From Pontimonas sp. (lineage in GTDB: Bacteria; Actinomycetota; Actinomycetes; Actinomycetales; Microbacteriaceae): DNA of 8,727 nt. The stretch lies in assembly GCA_021741945.1 (NCBI GenBank), contig JAIOWV010000052.1, forward strand, positions 1 to 8,727. Direction: 5' to 3'. Shown here in pieces: positions 6,165 to 8,727 of this stretch. Under the pieces are notes generated by a model that was given only the letters and a program-made list of their open reading frames with translations, did not search any database and was not told the origin of the DNA. Both the position numbers and the translations under genes were made by a program. Positions within the stretch are counted from its first letter, which is position 1, and each line of letters begins with the position of its first letter.

Positions 6165-7239
6165 AGCGACCGTCGTTGCGGGCGCGAAGGTACTGGGAGG
6201 GCCACCTGGCCTCAAGACCAAGCTCCACCGCCACGCGCCTGGCGAAGGTTGGCTCGCGCAAGAAAGCCCGGCCGGCGAGGACAACATCCGCGAGGCCATC
6301 CTTCACAATGCTCTCCGCCTGCGCAGACTCAGTAATCAGTCCGACCGCGGCCACAGGTATGCCCGCTTCGTTGCGGATTCTCGTGGCAAAGGGCACCTGA
6401 TAGCCAGGGCCCAACACAATGTTCTGGCTGGGATCTAGCCCACCCGAGGACACATCCATCATGTCAACGCCAAGCTCCTTCAGCATGCGGGAGAGCTCTA
6501 CTGACTCATCGATGTCCCAGCCGCCTTCAATCCAGTCACTCGCTGAAATGCGCACGAACAAGGGCATTGCCTCTGGCATCGCCTGGCGCACAGCCTGCGT
6601 GACCTCCAGCAGAATCTTTGCCCTAGAGGCCAGGTCGCCTCCATAGGCGTCGGTTCTTGTGTTCGAGATCGGGGACAAGAACTCGTGGAGAAGATAGCCA
6701 TGGGCTGCGTGGATTTCTATGGCATCAAAGCCCGCCTCCACCGCGCGAGTGGTGGCTGTGGCAAAGTCGACAACTAATTTCTCGAGATCGGCAATCGTCA
6801 TCTCTGCAGGAACTGCCATATTTCCAAAAGCGTGGGCGCTAGGGGCCAGGGTTTCCCACCCGCCCTCAGTTTCGGGAAGCGCGGTTGGTCCCTCATGCCA
6901 GGGAATCCTGGCCGAAGCCTTACGACCCGCATGAGCGAGCTGGATAGCGACACGTGACCCTTGAGCGTGGAGAAACTCGAGCACCCCAGCCCACGCATCG
7001 CGCTGTTCGTCACTCCAGATACCGGCGTCTCCCGGGGTAATGCGCCCTTCCGGGCACACAGCAGAAGCCTCGACAATGATGAGGCTCGCCCCACCCGTAG
7101 CGAATGCGCCTAAATGGATGTGGTGCCACTGGTTCACCACACCGTCGACGGCGGAGTACTGACACATCGGCGAAACCCAGAGACGATCTGGCACCGAGAG
7201 TGAGCGCAGAGTAATCGGGCTAAAGAGGCTGGAGTTCAC
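6163..7239 (-). CDS. NADH:flavin oxidoreductase, old yellow enzyme family (YqjM-like)
   Basis: FMN-dependent TIM-barrel ene-reductase that uses NAD(P)H to reduce activated C=C bonds such as enones; the physiological substrate is usually unknown. From the GTG at 7239 the protein has 358 residues. It shows the thermophilic-like (class III) signature: C26 and Y28 in SPMCQYSA, the numbering known for Bacillus YqjM; Q100 in AIQLAHAGRK; the substrate-binding pair H177/H180 in IHAAHGYLLHEFLSP; the phosphate-binding GLITES and LAGRAFLREP near 300-330; and a C-terminal WPSQYLRAR. The GTG is preferred to a TTG at 7263 because AAAGGA lies 6 bases before it and the catalytic Cys then falls at 26. It is cytoplasmic, with no signal peptide. 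Set between rsmI and metG, it has no obvious functional link to its translation-related neighbours. Confidence 0.92.
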   Translation of the reverse strand: MNSSLFSPITLRSLSVPDRLWVSPMCQYSAVDGVVNQWHHIHLGAFATGGASLIIVEASAVCPEGRITPGDAGIWSDEQRDAWAGVLEFLHAQGSRVAIQLAHAGRKASARIPWHEGPTALPETEGGWETLAPSAHAFGNMAVPAEMTIADLEKLVVDFATATTRAVEAGFDAIEIHAAHGYLLHEFLSPISNTRTDAYGGDLASRAKILLEVTQAVRQAMPEAMPLFVRISASDWIEGGWDIDESVELSRMLKELGVDMMDVSSGGLDPSQNIVLGPGYQVPFATRIRNEAGIPVAAVGLITESAQAESIVKDGLADVVLAGRAFLREPTFARRVAVELGLEARWPSQYLRARNDGR

Positions 7240-7245
7240 CGGGCA

Positions 7246-7251
7246 TCCTTT
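7246..7251 (-). promoter_or_regulatory. Ribosome binding site deciding the flavin oxidoreductase start
   Basis: AAAGGA on the minus strand, with a 6-base spacer to the GTG at 7239. A longer frame from the TTG at 7263 would place this site inside the gene and add eight residues (MSLSKGCP) not expected in the family. Confidence 0.65.
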
Positions 7252-7269
7252 GGATAGTGACAACCCCTC

Positions 7270-7282
7270 GAGCGTAGCGCTC
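7270..7282. repeat. Short inverted repeat in the rsmI / flavin oxidoreductase gap
   Basis: GAGCG-TAG-CGCTC forms a perfect 5-bp stem with a 3-base loop, extended by an imperfect outer pairing (AACC with GGTT). It lies just after the rsmI stop in the largest gap of the minus-strand cluster (51 bases). No run of T follows, so it is not a convincing intrinsic terminator; it could be an mRNA processing or stabilising hairpin, or chance. Confidence 0.4.
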
Positions 7283-7290
7283 AGGTGGTT

Positions 7291-8106
7291 CTAGTCTTTG
7301 TCGCCGCCCACGCTCGCTCGGTAGAGCTCGCCCTTCGCGATACCCCACTCTTTCGCAACGCTCGCGCAGGCTTCCGAGCGCTTCACACCCTCGTCCATCA
7401 AGACCTGAACAGCCTGAAGTGCCCCGGTGAGGTCACCGCTCCTGCTGGGTGCACCACCCACCACCAGAACGACCTCGCCCTTGACGTTGCCGGAGAACCG
7501 CTCTGCTAATTCGCCGAGGGTGCCCCAAGCAATCTCTTCGAACATCTTCGTGATTTCCCGCGCGACACAGGCCGGGCGATCAGCACCAAAAACGTCGGCC
7601 ATGTCCAGAAGCGACTGCCCAATCCGGTGCGGAGATTCGAAGAAAATCAAAGTCCGTGGTTCGCTCCCTAGAGACTCGAAATATCCGGTGCGACCTTTTT
7701 TGGGAATGAAACCCTCGTGAACAAATCGATCGGTCGGAAGTCCACTAACTGCCAGGGCGCTGAGGCCAGCGCTTGGCCCAGGGATCACCGTAATCGGAAT
7801 GTTTCGAGCCCTCGCCGTGGAGACCAGCACATAGCCCGGGTCGCTCACCAGCGGCATTCCCGCATCGGAGATGAGCACCACGCTTGAGGCGATCGCCTGG
7901 GTCACAATGTCCTCGACCCCAGCGGATTCAGAGTGTTCGTTAGCTGAGATAAAGCGTGCGTGGGTGGTGAGGTCCAATGCGCGAATCAAGGATTTGGCCA
8001 CCCTCGTGTCCTCAGCCACGATGACATCGGCCGTGGTCAGCGCTTCTGTGAGCCGCGGGGACGCATCACCGAGGTTTCCAATCGGGGTCGCAGCGACAAT
8101 CAGCAC
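7291..8106 (-). CDS. rsmI: 16S rRNA (cytidine1402-2'-O)-methyltransferase
   Basis: SAM-dependent methyltransferase of the tetrapyrrole-methylase fold that adds the 2'-O-methyl group to C1402 in the decoding centre of 16S rRNA. The 271-residue product has the expected series: ATPIGNLGD at 6-14, AEDTR at 31-35, ISDAGMPLVSDPG at 79-91, the SAM-site PGPSA at 109-113, FFESPHR at 155-161, AREITKMFEE at 182-191, and KGEVVLVV at 209-216. The C-terminal region after residue 220 is a small helical domain, as in other RsmI proteins. The start is the GTG at 8106, which places ATPIGNLGD at its usual distance from the N-terminus. It has AGGA at 8115-8118, running into the upstream gene's stop, with an 8-base spacer. 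The gap to the upstream YyaL-like gene is 5 bases, so the two are almost certainly co-transcribed. Confidence 0.96.
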   Translation of the reverse strand: MLIVAATPIGNLGDASPRLTEALTTADVIVAEDTRVAKSLIRALDLTTHARFISANEHSESAGVEDIVTQAIASSVVLISDAGMPLVSDPGYVLVSTARARNIPITVIPGPSAGLSALAVSGLPTDRFVHEGFIPKKGRTGYFESLGSEPRTLIFFESPHRIGQSLLDMADVFGADRPACVAREITKMFEEIAWGTLGELAERFSGNVKGEVVLVVGGAPSRSGDLTGALQAVQVLMDEGVKRSEACASVAKEWGIAKGELYRASVGGDKD

Positions 8107-8111
8107 GAGCC

Positions 8112-8727
8112 CTATCCTGCCAGGTGCGCCTCAAGCTGCTCGATTGTGGTGATCGGCATCCGACACACTCCGCCCTCACACAGATACGCAACGGGCACTG
8201 ACCCATCAGTTCGGCCTTCAAACAGCGAGAACCCCTGCGCCACGAATTCCTGTGCTTTCGCTCCAGAAACCACAGCAACAACGGCAGCTGAATGCCAGAG
8301 CCCCTGCGCCCGAAGCACAAGATCATTCGCGTGGTCTGCGACCACGACGATGTCCCTGGCAGGCCTCGCAAGCTCCGAGAGGACCCGCAGTACTCCCCCG
8401 CTGCCCAGTGGCATCGCCATCGCGTGCGCGATAAACGGCGACACCAACTGCACAGCCCACTCGCGGTAGGAGCCCTCACCGGTGAGGCTGGCCAGCCGGA
8501 GAGAAGCGAGAGCGAGAAGCGCAACGCCCGAGGGGCTTGCCCCCTCGGAGATGTCTCCAGTCCCACTCATCCCGTGCTGTGACACCAGCGGGTCCGTGGT
8601 TGCTTCTGGTGGAAGCCCTCGATAGTGATCAAGAACCGTGCGACCCTTGGCCACCAAGTCGGGATCCGCCAGAGCAAGACCCAGCTCCAACAGACCGAGT
8701 GCCAACCCGCCGTAGTCCTCCGCGGTC
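8112..8727 (-). CDS. YyaL/DUF255-type thioredoxin-domain protein, C-terminal part only
   Basis: Partial gene running off the right edge: the frame is open to 8727 and stops at the TAG at 8112-8114, giving about 205 residues. The visible part resembles the C-terminal, six-hairpin (alpha/alpha-barrel) region of YyaL / spermatogenesis-associated-protein-20 proteins. EDYGGLALGLLELGLAL is an alpha-hairpin repeat, followed by EGASPSGVALLALASLRLASLTG, the family's E-x-PSGN-like segment with Val where Asn is common. It ends in AYLCEGGVCRMPITTIEQLEAHL, matching the family's closing AYVC...C..P motif. Complete members are around 600-700 residues with an N-terminal thioredoxin-like domain, which would lie outside the window. 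The biochemical role is unknown for the family. A TTG at 8705 is in frame but lies within the hairpin repeat and is not a start. It is 5 bases from rsmI. Confidence 0.75.
   Translation of the reverse strand, partial: TAEDYGGLALGLLELGLALADPDLVAKGRTVLDHYRGLPPEATTDPLVSQHGMSGTGDISEGASPSGVALLALASLRLASLTGEGSYREWAVQLVSPFIAHAMAMPLGSGGVLRVLSELARPARDIVVVADHANDLVLRAQGLWHSAAVVAVVSGAKAQEFVAQGFSLFEGRTDGSVPVAYLCEGGVCRMPITTIEQLEAHLAG

Larger units (their letters stand above)
880..8727 (-). other. Probable long operon, YyaL-like gene to ispE
   Basis: Eight consecutive minus-strand genes have spacings of 5, 51, 12, 6, -4, -4 and 23 bases in transcription order. No terminator-like hairpin with a T-tract and no clear promoter is seen between them; the 51-base gap before the flavin oxidoreductase is the only place an internal promoter could fit outside coding sequence. 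Co-transcription is inferred from packing alone. Confidence 0.65.

Noticed and set aside
7240..7290. Possible promoter or terminator in the rsmI / flavin oxidoreductase gap
   Set aside because: No convincing -35/-10 pair and no T-tract after the small hairpin; only the hairpin itself was recorded.
8330..8346. 7-bp inverted repeat with a 3-base loop in the YyaL-like gene
   Set aside because: Short stem within a GC-rich coding region; several such are expected by chance.
1..8727. CRISPR array, insertion sequence, tRNA or rRNA gene, prophage or defence system
   Set aside because: No regularly spaced repeats, transposase-like frames, terminal inverted repeats, or RNA-gene signatures were found by eye; essentially the whole window is accounted for by nine or ten ordinary genes.

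Overview
The window looks like a housekeeping stretch of an actinobacterial chromosome, most likely from the Microbacteriaceae or a close relative. Three things suggest this: moderately high GC with GTG and TTG starts, the actinobacterial gene order metG-tatD-rsmA-ispE with rsmI just upstream, and actinobacterial-style protein sequences (for example the C-x2-C / C-x2-H zinc knuckle in MetG). This placement is by inspection only; no database search was run.

Layout. The left 0.9 kb is on the plus strand: the 3' part of a MarR-family regulator gene, then a lipoprotein signal peptidase gene (lspA). Everything from 880 to the right edge is on the minus strand and reads right to left: the C-terminal end of a YyaL/DUF255-type protein, rsmI (16S rRNA C1402 2'-O-methyltransferase), an old-yellow-enzyme flavin oxidoreductase, metG (methionyl-tRNA synthetase), tatD (metal-dependent DNase/hydrolase), rsmA (16S rRNA adenine dimethyltransferase), an ACR3/BASS-type permease, and ispE (CDP-ME kinase of the MEP isoprenoid pathway). 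No gap exceeds about 60 bases.

The minus-strand genes are packed like one long operon. Gaps are 5, 51, 12, 6, -4, -4 and 23 bases. Two junctions are ATGA overlaps, and in three others the upstream gene's final codons or stop codon carry the next gene's Shine-Dalgarno. The operon's promoter lies outside the window. The set mixes translation (rsmI, metG, rsmA), isoprenoid precursor supply (ispE), a nuclease-like hydrolase (tatD) and two accessory genes (flavin oxidoreductase and permease) set into an otherwise conserved order.

I see no CRISPR array, mobile element, rRNA, tRNA or clear terminator, and no convincing undescribed multi-gene system. The points most worth a second look are a divergent LspA with His in place of a normally invariant active-site Asn, coded next to a MarR regulator; an ACR3-like permease that has lost the signature Cys; the 44-bp tail-to-tail coding overlap of lspA and ispE; and a perfect 20-bp palindrome inside rsmA. 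Two starts (lspA and the flavin oxidoreductase) are better placed downstream of the longest possible ORF.
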